From Noviherbaspirillum massiliense JC206 (GTDB lineage Bacteria; Pseudomonadota; Gammaproteobacteria; Burkholderiales; Burkholderiaceae_D): 64,000 bases of DNA. The position numbers and the translations under genes are program-made. The notes under the pieces were generated by a model that was given only the letters and a program-made list of their open reading frames with translations, ran no database searches and was not told the DNA's origin. The DNA is taken from assembly GCF_000312045.1 (NCBI RefSeq), contig NZ_HE978635.1, positions 374,674-438,673 on the forward strand. Direction: 5' to 3'. Of this stretch, positions 63,214 through 64,000 are shown piece after piece (positions within the stretch are counted from its first letter, which is position 1; each line of letters begins with the position of its first letter).

Positions 63214-64000
63214 ATGAGCCAATTGAAGCAGACCGAACAACACCGCGACACGGGACCCGCCGTTAACGATATCCGGTCAGAGGCCGGAAGCGGTTCGGTC
63301 GGCGAAGTCTTTCTCGCCTTCCTGAAACTGGGCCTGACTTCGTTTGGCGGGCCGGTCGCCCATCTGGGTTACTTTCGGGCCGAATTCGTGCAGCGCCGCA
63401 AATGGCTCGACGACAAAAGCTTCTCCGATCTGATTGCGCTCTGCCAGTTTCTGCCGGGCCCGGCAAGCAGCCAGGTCAGCATCGCGCTCGGCCTCGGACG
63501 GGCGGGATGGCTCGGCGCATTCGCAGCCTGGGTGGCATTCACCTTGCCATCCGCCATCGCCCTCATCTTGTTTGCCTCCGGCGTGACACATTGGGCAGGC
63601 CTTTCGCAGTCGGGCGCTGTTCATGGGCTCAAGGTGGTCGCGGTGGCGGTGGTGGCGCAGGCGGTATGGGGCATGGCGAAATCGCTTTGCCCCGACCGCC
63701 CCCGGGCGGGAGTCGCCATCGGCGCTGCCTTGCTGGTGCTGGCCGTGCCTTCCGCGGCAGGGCAAATCGCCGCTATTGCAGCGGGCGGCGTGATCGGCCG
63801 CTGGGTATCGAAGGTTAATCATCTGCCTGCCGCCACGCACCGTGACTACGGCGTCAGCAAGATCACCGGAGCTGTTTTGCTGCTGGTCTTCGTAGCATTG
63901 CTGGGCATCCTGCCAGTCGTTGCCGCAACCTCGCACTCAACTGTGCTTTCCGCCATCTCCGTGTTCTACAAAGCCGGTGGGCTGGTATTCGGCGGCGGGC
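63214..64000 (+). CDS. chrA: chromate transporter ChrA, N-terminal part, cut by window edge
   Basis: The frame opens at ATG 63214 and runs off the right edge after about 262 residues. It has the CHR-family signatures LTSFGGPVAHLGYFRAEFV and ALCQFLPGPASSQVSIALG, then hydrophobic helices, and the beginning of the second repeat (FYKAGGLVFGGG). ChrA proteins export chromate by antiport. About 35 polar residues precede the first helix. The ribosome binding site is weak. It is divergent from the peptide gene. Confidence 0.9.
   Translation, partial: MSQLKQTEQHRDTGPAVNDIRSEAGSGSVGEVFLAFLKLGLTSFGGPVAHLGYFRAEFVQRRKWLDDKSFSDLIALCQFLPGPASSQVSIALGLGRAGWLGAFAAWVAFTLPSAIALILFASGVTHWAGLSQSGAVHGLKVVAVAVVAQAVWGMAKSLCPDRPRAGVAIGAALLVLAVPSAAGQIAAIAAGGVIGRWVSKVNHLPAATHRDYGVSKITGAVLLLVFVALLGILPVVAATSHSTVLSAISVFYKAGGLVFGGG

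Overview
The window is a GC-rich stretch of a betaproteobacterial chromosome, most likely Burkholderiales and probably Oxalobacteraceae (Herbaspirillum/Noviherbaspirillum-like). This rests on gene content and style: a 16-stranded-type Burkholderiales porin, MdtABC-type efflux with a NodT/OprM lipoprotein, a PuuD-type urate pathway and DUF5985. No rRNA, tRNA or CRISPR array was seen. The assignment is inferred, not tested.

Layout. 1-1.8 kb: end of a small regulator/DUF5985 operon, a small membrane-protein ORF and a MarR gene whose promoter sits inside a 13-bp inverted repeat. 2.0-6.6 kb: an osmotic-stress block with a MscS channel, a membrane-anchored trehalose-6-phosphate synthase with its own sensor-like N-terminus, and an outer-membrane barrel. 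6.8-14.6 kb: a ClC chloride channel with CBS domains, a one-module adenylation-carrier-thioesterase protein and a PreP-like M16 protease. 15.0-21.9 kb: a complete urate-to-allantoate cluster (puuD, uraH, GntR regulator, NCS2 permease, puuE, uraD) followed by a porin. 22-27.3 kb: a chemoreceptor, a TonB-type protein with a long coiled coil, and a lipoprotein asparaginase. 27.7-36.9 kb: an overlapping RND efflux operon. 37-39.8 kb: a class D beta-lactamase and an unknown gene, followed by a decayed copy of the efflux operon's 3' end. 39.8-47.1 kb: an aromatic-amino-acid-lyase/M20-amidohydrolase operon, divergent from a GntR regulator and a NitT/TauT-type ABC importer. 47.3-54 kb: small unknown genes, an sRNA candidate, then PpiC-type isomerase, a C39-peptidase ABC exporter with two cyclic-nucleotide-binding domains, and a sigma-54 activator overlapping it. 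54-64 kb: methyltransferase, chemoreceptor plus CheW, a gamma-glutamyltransferase, a decayed tyrosine recombinase, a DUF3806-like gene, a PP2C phosphatase, a double-glycine peptide gene and the start of chrA.

The most interesting proposal joins two distant parts of the window. The 67-residue peptide at 62617-62820 has a textbook double-glycine leader, the substrate signal of C39 exporters. Its promoter is a well-spaced sigma-54 -24/-12 element, and a near-perfect palindrome lies about 150-185 bp upstream of the predicted start, where activator sites sit. The C39 exporter and a sigma-54 activator are encoded together 9-14 kb away. The mature peptide carries one curlin-like Q-x4-N-x5-Q unit. 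Together these suggest a cyclic-nucleotide-sensitive, sigma-54-controlled system that makes and exports a short, possibly amyloid-forming peptide. The link is inferred from motifs and is not proven.
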